Source of the DNA: Halomonas gemina | GTDB taxonomy: Bacteria > Pseudomonadota > Gammaproteobacteria > Pseudomonadales > Halomonadaceae | DNA length: 64,000 nt | Assembly: GCF_023554995.1 (NCBI RefSeq) | Contig: NZ_JAMJPK010000001.1 | Location: 372,001-436,000, forward strand | Reading direction: 5' to 3' | Shown: piece by piece, positions 1 through 9,945 of the stretch | How positions within the stretch are numbered: the stretch's first letter is position 1 | How the letters are laid out: each line of letters opens with the position of its first letter | Translations under genes and position numbers: made by a program | Notes under the pieces: generated by a model | Told to the model about the DNA's origin: nothing | What the model saw: only the letters and a program-made list of their open reading frames with translations | Database searches by the model: none

Positions 1-950
1 AGGTAGATGCGGTGCTCGGCGAGGAGCAGGCCGAGGAGCTGCGCATGGAGGTTGAACTGGTGCGGGGCGCCTCCCACGAATTCGACCACGACGCCTACCT
101 GCGGGGCGAGCTGTCACCGGTCTACTTCGGGACCGCCATGGGCAACTTCGGGGTGCGCGAGATGCTCGACGGCTTCGTCGAGTATGCGCCCCCGCCCCAG
201 CCGCGCGAGACCGACACCCGCACCGTCGAGCCGGATGACGAGCGCCTCACCGGTTTCGTCTTCAAGATCCAGGCCAACATGGACCCCAACCACCGCGACC
301 GCATCGCCTTCCTGCGGGTCTGCTCGGGCAAGTACGAGAAGAACATGAAGATGCGCCACGTGCGCATCGGCAAGGACGTCAAGATCGCCGATGCCCTGAC
401 CTTCATGGCGTCGGATCGCTCCCAGGTGGAGGAGGCCTGGCCCGGCGACATCATCGGCCTGCACAACCACGGCACCATCCAGATCGGCGACACCTTCACC
501 CAGGGTGAGGACATGCGCTTCACCGGCATCCCGCACTTCGCCCCGGAGCTGTTCAAGCGGGTGCGCCTCAAGGACCCGCTGAAGATGAAGGCGCTGCAGA
601 AGGGCCTTCAGCAGCTCTCCGAGGAGGGCGCCACCCAGGTGTTCATGCCGCTGGACAACAACGATCTTATCCTCGGTGCCGTGGGTACCCTGCAGTTCGA
701 CGTGGTGGCCCACCGCCTCAAGGAGGAGTACAAGGTGGAGGCAGTCTACGAGGGGGTGAACGTCAACACCGCCCGCTGGATCTACTGCGAGGATGCCAGG
801 AAGCTCGAGGAGTTCAAGCGCAAGGCGAGCACCAACCTGGCGATCGACGGCGGTGGCTACCTGACCTACATAGCGCCGACCCGGGTCAACCTGCAGATGA
901 CCCAGGAGCGCTGGCCGGAGATCCGCTTCCAGCCCACCCGCGAGCACTGA
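1..950 (+). CDS. prfC: Peptide chain release factor 3, C-terminal part
   Basis: RF3 is a cytoplasmic GTPase that removes RF1 or RF2 from the ribosome after peptide release. The frame is open from the left edge, so the start and the GTPase domain lie outside the window. What remains, about 315 residues, is the end of the G domain followed by domains II and III, with family stretches such as [17 protein letters not shown] and [14 protein letters not shown]. It ends at TGA 948-950. The gene next to prfC in E. coli also includes a yjjV-type nuclease close by, which fits the gene that follows here. Confidence 0.95.
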   Translation, partial: VDAVLGEEQAEELRMEVELVRGASHEFDHDAYLRGELSPVYFGTAMGNFGVREMLDGFVEYAPPPQPRETDTRTVEPDDERLTGFVFKIQANMDPNHRDRIAFLRVCSGKYEKNMKMRHVRIGKDVKIADALTFMASDRSQVEEAWPGDIIGLHNHGTIQIGDTFTQGEDMRFTGIPHFAPELFKRVRLKDPLKMKALQKGLQQLSEEGATQVFMPLDNNDLILGAVGTLQFDVVAHRLKEEYKVEAVYEGVNVNTARWIYCEDARKLEEFKRKASTNLAIDGGGYLTYIAPTRVNLQMTQERWPEIRFQPTREH

Positions 951-1133
951 TCACCAAGCAGAATGGCACCCGGCCGAGCGGCGCCGGGGATAGCCCGAAG
1001 CGGAGGTCCTATGCCAGGGATGGCATCGGTAGCGTCCAGGGAGGGATTCACAGCGCCTCCGCGATGGTCCGGCACCCCGGGGGCTGTCGCCGGGAAAGCC
1101 GCGACTCGAAGCCTGCCAGCGGAGTAGCTATCG

Positions 1134-1892
1134 ATGCTGATCGATGCCCACTGCCATCTGGACTTCCCCGACTTCGATGCCGACCGCGAGGCGGTGATCG
1201 AACGGGCCAGGGTGGCGGGCGTCGTCCGTTTCGTCGTGCCGGGAACGACACGAGAGCGCTGGCCCACTGTGCTGGCGCTGGGCGAGCGCGACGACGTCAG
1301 CGTCTGCCTGGGGCTGCATCCCTACTTCATGGAGACGCATCGCGACGCGGACACTGAGGCCCTGGCGCGCGCGCTGGACGCGCATCCTGACGTGGTGGCG
1401 GTAGGCGAGTGCGGCATCGATGCACGCTTCGCCGAGACCCTCGGTGCCCAGTGGTCGCTCTTCGATGCCCAGCTCAGGCTGGCCAAGGAGCGCGAACTGC
1501 CGGTGGTGATCCACTGCGTGCGCGCCAACGACCAGCTGGCCAAGCGCCTTCGCCAGCTGGCGCTCCCCGCTGGCGGGCTGATCCATGCCTTCGCCGGCTC
1601 CCCCGAGCAGGCCCGGAAGTTCCTCGATCTCGGCTTCGTCGTCGGCCTGGGTGGCGCCGCCACCCATGAACGGGCGAAACGCCTGCAGCGGGCGGTGAAG
1701 AGCCTGCCCGATGACGGCTATGTGCTGGAGACCGACAGCCCCGACATGCCGCTGGCCGGCCACCGGGGCGAGCGCAACGAGCCGGCTCGGGTCGCCGAGG
1801 TCTGCCGGGTGGTGGCAGCGCTGCGAGGTCAGGCGGTGGAGCGGGTGGCCGAGGCAAGCACTACCACGGCCACCCGCCTGTTCGGCGGGTAG
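1134..1892 (+). CDS. yjjV: TatD-family metal-dependent hydrolase (YjjV type)
   Basis: 252 residues, the usual TatD length. The family are metal-dependent deoxyribonucleases with a TIM-barrel fold. The expected metal ligands are visible: the N-terminal DAHCHLD motif at residues 4-10, a central VGECGID, two histidines in IHCV and IHAFAGS, and the aspartate of ETDSPDMP near the C-terminus. ATG at 1134 is preceded by GGAG about 9 bases upstream. It is convergent with ygfZ, with 1 base between the two stop codons. The YjjV rather than TatD assignment rests on closeness to prfC and is an inference. The DNA substrate in the cell is not known from the sequence. Confidence 0.9.
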   Translation: MLIDAHCHLDFPDFDADREAVIERARVAGVVRFVVPGTTRERWPTVLALGERDDVSVCLGLHPYFMETHRDADTEALARALDAHPDVVAVGECGIDARFAETLGAQWSLFDAQLRLAKERELPVVIHCVRANDQLAKRLRQLALPAGGLIHAFAGSPEQARKFLDLGFVVGLGGAATHERAKRLQRAVKSLPDDGYVLETDSPDMPLAGHRGERNEPARVAEVCRVVAALRGQAVERVAEASTTTATRLFGG

Positions 1893-1893
1893 G

Positions 1894-2931
1894 CTATTCC
1901 CTGGCCGCAAGGCTCTCCGGGTCCAGTCGCTCGACGGGGTAGGGCAGCTTGAGCGGCTTGAGCTTCTGGCCGGCGCAGCGCAGCGGCAGGGCGGGTTCCC
2001 GGGTGCTCATCACCGCCAGTACCTCGGCCTCGCCGTAGGCGTCCAGTTCGGCGCAGAGCACCTCGCCGAGCCGCCGGTCGTCGGCGTCCTCGATGGCGCT
2101 ACCAGCCTCCGGCAGCAGGCCACCGTCGAGCTGGGCGCGCACTAGGCGCTTCTTGACCTGGCCGCGAAAGTGCGCCCGGGCAACCACTTCCTGACCGGTA
2201 TAGCACCCCTTCTTGAAGCTGATGCCGCCGAGCGCCTCCCAGTTGAGCATCTGCGGCAGATAGGTGTCGCGCTGCTCGGCCTCGAGCCAGGCCAGGCCCG
2301 ACTGGATGTCGTGCAACCGCCACACGGCGTTGTCGACCGGCGTGGCATGCGTCTTCAGCCACTGCCACGCCTGCTCGACTTGCTCGACCGGCAGGCAGAT
2401 CAACAGGCGCGGTCGCGGCCCGGGATGGGCCAGCACCTGATGCTGCGCATCGCCGGCCTGGTGCCAGGGCCGGGGCGGCAGGAGATCGAAGCGTACCTCG
2501 GCGAGGGCGGCGGCTTCGTGGCCGATCAGCCCCAGCAGGGCCAGGTCGTCGCGTTCGCGTAGTTCGACCTTGTAGAAGGGGGCGAACTTCTTCAGGTGCT
2601 CGGCCAACGGGGCCACCAGGCTGGCGTGCATCAGCAGGCGGTAGTGTGTCGGGGCGACGCGCAGCAGCTGGGCGTTGGCCAGCATCCGCCCCTTGGGCGT
2701 GCAGAAGCAGGTCAGGGGGGCGAACTCGCCGTCGGCCAGCGAGACCTGGGCGCTGGTCTGGCCCTGCAGGAAGCTCTCGGCATCGGGACCCTCGACGTCG
2801 AGCACCCCGAGATGGGCAAGCGGCGTTATCACGGTGGCATCCAGGGCGAGGCGCGGCGCGTCAGCGGTGTCGAACGTCACCCGGTATGCGGCCTCCTGCC
2901 GACCGCCGGTGGCAGCGATCCAATCCATCAT
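1894..2931 (-). CDS. ygfZ: Folate-binding Fe-S cluster repair/assembly protein YgfZ
   Basis: 345 residues related to the T protein of glycine cleavage (GcvT). The diagnostic YgfZ motif with its conserved cysteine is present as KGCYTGQEV in the C-terminal half. YgfZ binds tetrahydrofolate and supports maturation or repair of certain Fe-S enzymes such as MiaB. The N-terminal part carries the FLQGQTSAQV and CFCTPKGRM stretches typical of the family. It is a single gene on the minus strand, upstream of and divergent from the short HMA-like gene. The ATG start gives MMDWIA; the second methionine is an equally possible start. Confidence 0.93.
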   Translation of the reverse strand: MMDWIAATGGRQEAAYRVTFDTADAPRLALDATVITPLAHLGVLDVEGPDAESFLQGQTSAQVSLADGEFAPLTCFCTPKGRMLANAQLLRVAPTHYRLLMHASLVAPLAEHLKKFAPFYKVELRERDDLALLGLIGHEAAALAEVRFDLLPPRPWHQAGDAQHQVLAHPGPRPRLLICLPVEQVEQAWQWLKTHATPVDNAVWRLHDIQSGLAWLEAEQRDTYLPQMLNWEALGGISFKKGCYTGQEVVARAHFRGQVKKRLVRAQLDGGLLPEAGSAIEDADDRRLGEVLCAELDAYGEAEVLAVMSTREPALPLRCAGQKLKPLKLPYPVERLDPESLAARE

Positions 2932-3077
2932 CTCCGGGCTCCTCGTGGTTCGGCGTCAGGCATGGTCATATCCTCAAGGTGCGGGCGGGCAGGCGGCATT
3001 GCAAGCGCTGCCCGGCGCTCGGGTGGCATGCTAGACTCGGGCCTTCGCTCTCATTCATGCCGCGTCAGGAGCCGCCC

Positions 3078-3275
3078 ATGGCCCACCAGTCACTGAGCTT
3101 TCAGGGCGTCGAGAACGCCGATCAGGTCAATCGCATCACCACCGCGCTGATGATGCTGGACGGCGTCGACAGTGTCGAGGTCGGTCGCCACGGGGCCGAG
3201 GTGGAGGGGCGCGCCAGGCGTGAGGCGCTGATCGAGGCGGTGCAATCTCTCAATCAGGGTATCGAGGTCAAGTGA
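3078..3275 (+). CDS. Small HMA-like ferredoxin-fold protein without CxxC
   Basis: A 65-residue protein with the beta-alpha-beta-beta-alpha-beta pattern expected of heavy-metal-associated domains: QSLSFQGV, a helix around DQVNRITTALMMLDGV, then DSVEVGRHGAEVEG and a second helix. The metal-binding CxxC of true HMA domains is absent, and there is no cysteine at all. ATG 3078 is preferred over the in-frame ATG at 3057 because AGGA lies 9 bases upstream of it. The stop overlaps the next start as TGATG, so this protein is translationally coupled to the OsmC gene. Its function is not known; a partner role for the OsmC protein is only a guess. Confidence 0.75.
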   Translation: MAHQSLSFQGVENADQVNRITTALMMLDGVDSVEVGRHGAEVEGRARREALIEAVQSLNQGIEVK

Positions 3276-3700
3276 TGAAGAAGACCATTGAAGTCGTCAG
3301 TGAGCGCAACCATATCTATCGCCAGCGGGTCGAGCTGGACGGCTTCGACGACCTCTTCGTCGACGTGCCCGAGGCCTACGGCGGCGAGGGCAGCGCCCCG
3401 GACCCCCATGACTACTTCGACCTCTCGCTGGGCGCCTGCAAGGCGATCACCTCCATGATGTACGCCCGGCGCAAGAAGTGGCCGCTGACCGGCATCAGTG
3501 TCACGGTCAACCGGGACGACAGCCAGGAGCGTCACGGGACCTATCGGCTGGACGTGGCGATGACCTTCCATGGCATCGAGGACCCCGAGCAGCGGGACCG
3601 CCTGGAGGAGATCAGCCACAAGTGCCCGATCCACCGGCTGATGACCACGTCCACGGTGGAGGTGACCACCCGCACCGTCGACAGCACCGCCGAGGCCTGA
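3275..3700 (+). CDS. OsmC/YhfA-family protein
   Basis: 141 residues of the OsmC/Ohr superfamily. The two redox cysteines of the family are present in [11 protein letters not shown] and SHKCPIHRL, so a thiol-dependent peroxidase or related activity is chemically possible. The sequence is closer to the YhfA-like branch ([12 protein letters not shown]) than to classical Ohr, and the substrate cannot be told. The start ATG at 3275 overlaps the stop of the upstream small gene, which indicates coupled translation. A short hairpin at 3728-3748 follows before uvrB. Confidence 0.88.
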   Translation: MKKTIEVVSERNHIYRQRVELDGFDDLFVDVPEAYGGEGSAPDPHDYFDLSLGACKAITSMMYARRKKWPLTGISVTVNRDDSQERHGTYRLDVAMTFHGIEDPEQRDRLEEISHKCPIHRLMTTSTVEVTTRTVDSTAEA

Positions 3701-3727
3701 TCCCGGGTCAGAGCGCGTTTCACTCTC

Positions 3728-3748
3728 CGGGCGCCGTGCAGGCGCCCG
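3728..3748 (+). terminator. Hairpin between osmC-like gene and uvrB
   Basis: Perfect 8-bp inverted repeat CGGGCGCC / GGCGCCCG with a 5-base loop GTGCA. It lies 28 bases after the OsmC stop and 20 bases before the uvrB start. There is no T-run, so it is a weak terminator or an mRNA stability element. Confidence 0.45.
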
Positions 3749-3767
3749 CCTCGTCATCGGAGCCGAC

Positions 3768-5792
3768 ATGAGCAAGCCCTTCCGCCTGCAGTCCAAGTTC
3801 CAGCCCGCCGGCGACCAGCCTACCGCCATCCGGCAGCTGGTCAGCGGGCTGGAGTCGGGACTGGCGCACCAGACGCTGCTGGGGGTGACCGGCTCCGGCA
3901 AGACCTTCACCATGGCCAACGTGGTGGAGCGCCTGCAGCGCCCGACCATCGTCATGGCGCCCAACAAGACCCTGGCGGCGCAGCTCTACGGCGAGTTCAA
4001 GGCGTTCTTTCCCGACAACGCCGTCGAGTACTTCGTTTCCTACTATGACTACTACCAGCCCGAGGCCTATGTGCCCTCGTCGGACACCTTCATCGAGAAG
4101 GATGCCTCGATCAACGACCATATCGAGCAGATGCGGCTCTCGGCGACCAAGGCGCTGCTGGAGCGCCGCGACGCCATCATCGTGGTCTCGGTGTCGGCGA
4201 TCTACGGCCTCGGCGATCCCGACCAGTACCTCAAGATGCGCCTGCACTTCACCCGCGGCGAGCTGATCGACCAGCGCAACTTCCTGCGCCGCCTGGCGGA
4301 GCTGCAGTACACGCGCAACGACATGGACTTCAAGCGCGGCACCTATCGGGTGCGCGGTGACGTCATCGACATCTTCCCGGCCGACGCCGAGGACGAGGCG
4401 GTACGCGTCGAGCTGTTCGACGACGAGATCGACACCATCAGCCTCTTCGACCCGCTCACCGGCGAGGTGCGGGGCCGGGTGCCGCGCATGACCATCTACC
4501 CCAAGTCCCACTATGTCACGCCCCGGGAGACCATCCTCGGTGCCATCGACGACATCAAGGCCGAGCTGGTCGAGCGGCTGGACTGGCTGCGCAGGCACGA
4601 CAGGCTGGTCGAGGCGCAGCGCCTGGAGCAGCGCACCCTCTACGACATCGAGATGATGCTCGAGCTCGGCTACTGCAACGGCATCGAGAACTACTCGCGC
4701 TACCTTTCCGGGCGCAACCCGGGCGAGCCGCCGCCGACCTTCTTCGACTACCTGCCCAGTGATGCCCTGCTGTTCATCGACGAGAGCCACGTCAGCGTTC
4801 CCCAGGTGGGCGGCATGTACAAGGGCGACCGCTCGCGCAAGGAGACCCTCGTGGAGTACGGCTTCCGGCTGCCCTCGGCGCTGGATAACCGGCCGATGAC
4901 CTTCCAGGAGTGGGAGCGCATCTGTCCGCAGACGATCTTCGTCTCAGCCACCCCGGGGCCCTACGAGGCCGAGCATGCCGGGCAGGTGGTCGAGCAGGTG
5001 GTGCGCCCCACCGGCCTGCTGGACCCCGAGATCGAGGTGCGTCCGGCCTCCACCCAGGTGGACGACCTGCTCTCGGAGATTCGCCTGCGCAGCGAGGTGA
5101 GTGAGCGGGTGCTGGTGACCACCCTGACCAAGCGCATGGCCGAGGACCTCACCGAGTATCTGGATGAGCACGATGTGCGGGTACGCTACCTGCACTCCGA
5201 TATCGACACCGTGGAGCGGGTGGAGATTATCCGCGACCTGCGCCTGGGCAAGTTCGATGTCCTGGTGGGGATCAACCTGCTGCGCGAGGGGCTCGACATT
5301 CCCGAGGTGTCGCTGGTGGCGATCCTCGATGCCGACAAGGAGGGCTTCCTGCGCAACGAGCGCTCGCTGATTCAGACCATGGGCCGGGCGGCGCGCAACG
5401 CCCAGGGCAAGGCGATCCTCTACGGCGACCGGATCACCGACTCCATGCGCCGCGCGATGGACGAGACCCAGCGCCGTCGTGACAAGCAGATCGCCCATAA
5501 CGCGGCCCACGGCATCACGCCGACCACGGTGACGCGCTCGGTGGCCGATATCATGGAGGCCGCCCAGACGCCCGGAAAGAAGAAGGGGCGCAAGGGCGAG
5601 CGCAAGGTGGCCGAGCGCGAGGCCCTCTACGACCCCGCCGAGCTGTCACCGAGCGAGCTGTTGAAGGAGATCTCGCGAACCGAGGACGGGATGCACGAGG
5701 CGGCGCAGAACCTCGAGTTCGAGGAAGCCGCCCGACTGCGTGACCGCCTGCACGAGCTCAAGGAGCGCCAGCTGCTCCTGGGCTCCGCCTGA
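3768..5792 (+). CDS. uvrB: Excinuclease ABC subunit B
   Basis: 674 residues, full length for UvrB, the damage-verifying helicase-like subunit of nucleotide excision repair that forms the UvrA2B and UvrBC complexes. Visible elements in order: Walker A GVTGSGKT at residues 39-46, the tyrosine-rich beta-hairpin [16 protein letters not shown] that clamps DNA around residue 95, the DEAD-like FIDESHV, helicase motif [11 protein letters not shown], and the C-terminal UVR coiled-coil domain that contacts UvrC. No clear LexA box is seen upstream. The next gene is nei, 12 bases downstream, giving a small DNA-repair pair. Confidence 0.98.
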   Translation: MSKPFRLQSKFQPAGDQPTAIRQLVSGLESGLAHQTLLGVTGSGKTFTMANVVERLQRPTIVMAPNKTLAAQLYGEFKAFFPDNAVEYFVSYYDYYQPEAYVPSSDTFIEKDASINDHIEQMRLSATKALLERRDAIIVVSVSAIYGLGDPDQYLKMRLHFTRGELIDQRNFLRRLAELQYTRNDMDFKRGTYRVRGDVIDIFPADAEDEAVRVELFDDEIDTISLFDPLTGEVRGRVPRMTIYPKSHYVTPRETILGAIDDIKAELVERLDWLRRHDRLVEAQRLEQRTLYDIEMMLELGYCNGIENYSRYLSGRNPGEPPPTFFDYLPSDALLFIDESHVSVPQVGGMYKGDRSRKETLVEYGFRLPSALDNRPMTFQEWERICPQTIFVSATPGPYEAEHAGQVVEQVVRPTGLLDPEIEVRPASTQVDDLLSEIRLRSEVSERVLVTTLTKRMAEDLTEYLDEHDVRVRYLHSDIDTVERVEIIRDLRLGKFDVLVGINLLREGLDIPEVSLVAILDADKEGFLRNERSLIQTMGRAARNAQGKAILYGDRITDSMRRAMDETQRRRDKQIAHNAAHGITPTTVTRSVADIMEAAQTPGKKKGRKGERKVAEREALYDPAELSPSELLKEISRTEDGMHEAAQNLEFEEAARLRDRLHELKERQLLLGSA

Positions 5793-5804
5793 CGGGCGCC
5801 CGCC

Positions 5805-6629
5805 ATGCCCGAGGGTCCCGAGATCCGTCGCGCCGCCGACCGGGTGCATCGCCAGCTCGCCGGTCGGCGTCTCGACGACGCCTGGTTCGCCTTCCCCGAC
5901 CTGGCCGGACAGGCCGCCTCGCTGATCGGGCGCGAGGTCATCGCCGTGGACAGCTGGGGCAAGGCGCTGCTGACCCGCTTCGACGACGGCCGCGTGCTCT
6001 ACTCCCACAACCAGCTCTACGGGGTCTGGAAGCTGCACGCTGCCGACCGCGAGCCGGACACCGGCCGTTCGCTGCGGGTTCGCCTGGTGGCGCAGGGCAG
6101 GGCGGCGAGCCTCTACAGCGCTTCGGACGTCTCGCTGTGGGAGGAGGGGAAACTCGGCGAGCACCCCTTCCTGTCGCGGCTCGGCCCCGATCTGCTGACG
6201 CACGGCGTGACGGTGGAGCAGGCCAGGGCAAGGCTTATCGCGCCGCACTTTCGGGGTCGCGGCCTGGGCGGGCTGCTGCTCGACCAGTCGCTGTTCGCCG
6301 GCATCGGCAACTATCTGCGCTCCGAGATCCTGTTCTTCGCCGGGCTGCATCATGCGGCGAGGCCGGTGGCGCTGGGGGAGACCGCCCTGGGGTGCCTGGC
6401 GGCCAGCCTGCTGGCGGTGACGCGTCAGGCCTACGACCAGGCGGGGGTGACCAATCGTGCCGACTGGGCCGCGGCCGACCGTGCCCGAGGGGCCAGTCGA
6501 CGACGCTGGCGCTTCGCCGTGTTCGAGCGCGAGGGCCTGCCGTGCCACGCCTGCGGCACGCCCATCGTGCGGGGGATGGTGACCTCACGGCGGCTCTACT
6601 TCTGCCCCCGCTGCCAGCCGGCAGCCTGA
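5805..6629 (+). CDS. nei: Endonuclease VIII (formamidopyrimidine-glycosylase family)
   Basis: 274 residues. Nei removes oxidised pyrimidines and cleaves the abasic site. The mature N-terminus after Met removal is PEGPEIRRAADR: Pro2 is the Schiff-base nucleophile and Glu3 the catalytic acid, and the EGPEIRR spelling is typical of Nei rather than MutM. A helix-two-turn-helix region (GIGNYLRSEILF) and a C-terminal zinc finger with two CxxC pairs (CHACG and CPRCQ) complete the fold. It starts 12 bases after uvrB and is probably cotranscribed with it. Confidence 0.95.
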   Translation: MPEGPEIRRAADRVHRQLAGRRLDDAWFAFPDLAGQAASLIGREVIAVDSWGKALLTRFDDGRVLYSHNQLYGVWKLHAADREPDTGRSLRVRLVAQGRAASLYSASDVSLWEEGKLGEHPFLSRLGPDLLTHGVTVEQARARLIAPHFRGRGLGGLLLDQSLFAGIGNYLRSEILFFAGLHHAARPVALGETALGCLAASLLAVTRQAYDQAGVTNRADWAAADRARGASRRRWRFAVFEREGLPCHACGTPIVRGMVTSRRLYFCPRCQPAA

Positions 6630-6702
6630 GCAGTTACGACTTTATACCGTTATCTATCTTGCAGGTCGCTTCCATAACATCAGACCTTCGACCACAGCAA
6701 TG

Positions 6703-6729
6703 TCGACAGCCGAGGGGGTAGGGTATAAT
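6703..6729 (+). promoter_or_regulatory. Putative sigma70 promoter of the fumarase gene
   Basis: A perfect -10 box TATAAT at 6724-6729, with TCGACA (5 of 6 matches) at 6703-6708 as the possible -35. The 15-base spacer is shorter than ideal. It lies about 80 bases before the fumarase start in the gap after nei. Confidence 0.5.
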
Positions 6730-6809
6730 GCCCGCCGTTCACGCCCGCCGCCGCGACCCCGGATCGCCTCGACGCGGGCATGCCGACAACGCCAAGGAGC
6801 TGCTTGCCC

Positions 6810-8315
6810 ATGACCGTGATTCGCCAGGACGACCTGATCCAGAGCGTCGCCGATGCCCTGCAGTACATCTCCTACTACCACCCGAAGGACTTCATCGACG
6901 CCATGGCGGCGGCCTATGAGCGCGAGGAGAATCCGGCGGCCAAGGACGCCATCGCCCAGATCCTGATCAACTCGCGGATGTGCGCCTTCGGCAAGCGGCC
7001 GATCTGCCAGGACACCGGCATCGTCACGGTCTTCGTGCACGTGGGCATGAACGTACGCTTCGAGGCCGACATGAGCCTCGACGACATGATCAACGAGGGC
7101 GTGCGGCGCGCCTACCAGCTGCCCGACAACGTGCTGCGCGCATCGGTGCTGGCCGACCCGGACGGCGCCCGCAAGAACACCGGCGACAACACCCCGGCGG
7201 TCATCCACCACAAGCTGGTGCCGGGCGACAGCGTCGAGGTGCATGTGGCGGCCAAGGGCGGCGGCAGCGAGGCGAAGTCGAAGTTCGCCATGCTCAACCC
7301 CTCCGACAGCGTGGTCGACTGGGTGATGGAGCAGCTGCCCAAGATGGGCGCCGGCTGGTGTCCGCCGGGCATGCTCGGCATCGGCATCGGCGGCACCGCC
7401 GAGAAGGCCATGGAGATCGCCAAGGAGGCGCTGCTCGACCCCATCGATATCCAGGAGCTCCAGGCCCGCGGCCCCGCCAATCGTGCCGAGGAGCTGCGCC
7501 TGGAGCTGTTCGACAAGGTGAACAAGAGCGGCATAGGCGCCCAGGGCCTCGGCGGTCTGACCACGGTGCTCGACATCAAGGTCAGGGACTATCCGACCCA
7601 CGCCGCCAACAAGCCGGTGGCGATCATTCCCAACTGTGCCGCCACCCGCCATGCCCACTTCACCCTCGACGGCTCCGGCCCCGCGGCACTGCCGGCGCCG
7701 AAGCTCGAGGACTGGCCGGAGATCACCCGGGAGGCCGGCGACAACGTCAAGCGCGTCGACCTCGACAGCGTGACCCCGGAAGAGGTGCGGACCTGGCAGC
7801 CCGGCGACACTCTGCTGCTAAACGGCAAGCTGCTCACCGGTCGCGATGCCGCGCACAAGCGCATGGTCGACATGATCGCCAAGGGCGAGCCGTTGCCCGT
7901 GGACATGAAGGGGCGCTTCATCTACTACGTGGGCCCGGTGGATCCGGTGCGTGACGAGGTGGTCGGGCCGGCCGGCCCGACCACGGCGACCCGCATGGAC
8001 AAGTTCACCCGCACCATGCTCGAGGAGACCGGCCTGCTGGGCATGGTCGGCAAGGCCGAGCGGGGCGAGTCGGCCATCGAGGCGATCCGCGACAACCAGG
8101 CGGTCTACCTGATGGCCGTGGGCGGCTCCGCCTACCTGGTCGCCCAGGCGATCAAGAAGGCCCGGGTGGTGGGCTTCGAGGACCTGGGCATGGAAGCCAT
8201 CTACGAGTTCGAGGTGGAGGACATGCCGGTGACCGTGGCCGTGGACAGCCAGGGCACCTCGGTGCACCAGACCGGTCCCGCCAAGTGGAAGGAGATCATC
8301 GCCGAGCGCGCCTGA
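6810..8315 (+). CDS. Class I fumarate hydratase (4Fe-4S)
   Basis: 501 residues with the fused alpha (N-terminal) and beta (C-terminal) Fe-S hydro-lyase domains of iron-dependent class I fumarase, which interconverts fumarate and malate in the TCA cycle. Candidate cluster cysteines appear in RPICQDTGIV and IPNCAATRH. The C-terminal beta domain contains GPAGPTTATRMD. The start at 6810 (MTVIRQDD) has a good AAGGAG 10 bases upstream, better than an in-frame ATG at 6780. It is oxygen-sensitive by family. A single-gene unit: promoter upstream, strong terminator downstream. It might be named fumA or fumB, and I cannot decide which. Confidence 0.93.
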   Translation: MTVIRQDDLIQSVADALQYISYYHPKDFIDAMAAAYEREENPAAKDAIAQILINSRMCAFGKRPICQDTGIVTVFVHVGMNVRFEADMSLDDMINEGVRRAYQLPDNVLRASVLADPDGARKNTGDNTPAVIHHKLVPGDSVEVHVAAKGGGSEAKSKFAMLNPSDSVVDWVMEQLPKMGAGWCPPGMLGIGIGGTAEKAMEIAKEALLDPIDIQELQARGPANRAEELRLELFDKVNKSGIGAQGLGGLTTVLDIKVRDYPTHAANKPVAIIPNCAATRHAHFTLDGSGPAALPAPKLEDWPEITREAGDNVKRVDLDSVTPEEVRTWQPGDTLLLNGKLLTGRDAAHKRMVDMIAKGEPLPVDMKGRFIYYVGPVDPVRDEVVGPAGPTTATRMDKFTRTMLEETGLLGMVGKAERGESAIEAIRDNQAVYLMAVGGSAYLVAQAIKKARVVGFEDLGMEAIYEFEVEDMPVTVAVDSQGTSVHQTGPAKWKEIIAERA

Positions 8316-8326
8316 GCGTCCCGTGC

Positions 8327-8362
8327 CGACGACGGCCCCGCCATCTGGTGGGGCCGTCGTCG
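8327..8362. terminator. Strong hairpin after fumarase
   Basis: A 16-bp stem (one G-U pair) with a 4-base loop ATCT, starting 11 bases after the fumarase stop. It contains the core GGCCCCGCCATCTGG, which recurs in the terminator after the ugd-like gene at 32720-32759. The T-tail is short. Confidence 0.8.
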
Positions 8363-8432
8363 TTGGGGGTATGCTGCAGGGGAGTGTTTTCCGGGCGGCG
8401 GCGCCGTCCTCCCACGGAACGGGGATCCGACC

Positions 8433-9851
8433 ATGACCTCCTGGCTGATCGGCCTGGCGATCTTCCTGACCTACCTGCTGGGCTTCGTCTCGGCGGTGCT
8501 GGCCCTGATGTCCAGCCGCACCTCCCAGGGCGCCATCGCCTGGATCATCTCGCTGATTACCATGCCCTACGTGGCGGTGCCGGCCTACTGGATATTCGGC
8601 CGCCCGCGCTTCTACGGCTATGTCTCGGCCCGCGGCGAGCGCGATACCGTGCTGCGCCGCCTGCTGGAGCGCTACCGCGACCGCTTCGACCCCTACCTGC
8701 CCGATAGCGATGACGCGGACATCCGCGCCGTGGAACAGCTGGCGATGATGCCGTTGACCCGCGGCAACCGGGCGGCGCTGCTGATCGACGGCGAGGCGAC
8801 CTTCGACAGCCTCTTCGCCGGGATCGAAGCGGCCGAGGAGTACATCCTCATCCAGTTCTTCATCGTCCGCGACGATGCCCTGGGCATCGAGCTCAAGCAT
8901 CGGCTGCAGCGGGCCGCCGAACGGGACGTGCGTATCTACTTCCTCTACGACGAGATCGGCAGTCGCGGACTCGGTGACCGTTTCCTGCGTGACCTCGCCG
9001 AGACGGGCGTCGAGGTCAGTGCCTTCCGCTCCTCCCGAGGATTCAAGCACCGCTTCCAGCTCAACTTCCGCAACCACCGCAAGGTGCTGGTGGTCGATGG
9101 CCGGGAAGGGTGGCTGGGAGGCTTCAATGTCGGCACCGAATACCTCGGCCAGCATCCCCGCCATGGCCACTGGCGCGACACCCACCTCAAGCTCACCGGC
9201 CCCAGCGTGCTAGGGCTGCAGGAGGCCTTCTGGGAGGACTGGCACTGGGCCACCGGCGAGATGATCACGCTGACCTGGACGCCCCGTCCGAGCGAGGAGG
9301 CCAACCAGAACGTGGTCATCGTGCCCTCCGGGCCGGCGGACCCTCAGGAGACGGCAAGCCTGCTGGTGCAGCATGCGATCCACAGTGCCCACGAACGCTT
9401 CTGGGTCACCAGCCCCTATTTCGTGCCCGACCAGGGGGTGCAGGATGCCCTGCGCCTGGCGGCGATGCGCGGCGTGGACGTGCGCATCATGATGCCCGAA
9501 CGCCCCGACCACCTGCTGGTCTTCCTCTCCGCCTTCTCCTTCCTGCCCGACATGCTGCGGGCCGGCGTCAGGGTCTACCGTTACCAGCCGGGGTTCCTGC
9601 ACCAGAAAGTGATGCTGATCGACGATGCCGCCGCCAGTGTCGGCACGGTCAACCTGGACAACCGCTCCTTCCGCCTCAACTTCGAGATCACCGCCGTGGT
9701 GCCCGACCGGCAGTTCGCCGCCGAGGTGCGACTGATGCTCGAACACGACTTCACCGACTGCCGTCGCGTGGCCCTCGATGAGCTGACCCGTCGCCCCCTG
9801 TGGCGCAAGCTGCTCTCCCGGGCGGCCTACCTGCTCTCGCCGATCCAGTGA
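8433..9851 (+). CDS. cls: Cardiolipin synthase
   Basis: 472 residues of the phospholipase D superfamily. Two N-terminal membrane helices (about residues 5-25 and 36-55) are followed by two HKD catalytic motifs, H215-x-K217-x4-D222 in HRKVLVVD and H390-x-K392-x4-D397 in HQKVMLID. The enzyme condenses two phosphatidylglycerol molecules into cardiolipin at the inner membrane. Cardiolipin is often raised under salt stress, which fits a halophile, but nothing in the sequence shows salt regulation here. The ATG at 8433 follows the fumarase terminator, so it has its own transcription unit. Confidence 0.95.
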   Translation: MTSWLIGLAIFLTYLLGFVSAVLALMSSRTSQGAIAWIISLITMPYVAVPAYWIFGRPRFYGYVSARGERDTVLRRLLERYRDRFDPYLPDSDDADIRAVEQLAMMPLTRGNRAALLIDGEATFDSLFAGIEAAEEYILIQFFIVRDDALGIELKHRLQRAAERDVRIYFLYDEIGSRGLGDRFLRDLAETGVEVSAFRSSRGFKHRFQLNFRNHRKVLVVDGREGWLGGFNVGTEYLGQHPRHGHWRDTHLKLTGPSVLGLQEAFWEDWHWATGEMITLTWTPRPSEEANQNVVIVPSGPADPQETASLLVQHAIHSAHERFWVTSPYFVPDQGVQDALRLAAMRGVDVRIMMPERPDHLLVFLSAFSFLPDMLRAGVRVYRYQPGFLHQKVMLIDDAAASVGTVNLDNRSFRLNFEITAVVPDRQFAAEVRLMLEHDFTDCRRVALDELTRRPLWRKLLSRAAYLLSPIQ

Positions 9852-9945
9852 GGAGACTTGGGTCGCGACCGTCGCTGGGGTACATTAGCGGGCTTCGAAG
9901 GCTCCCCGGCGGGAGCCGTGCACGCAGACATCCTGGGGAGTCCTG

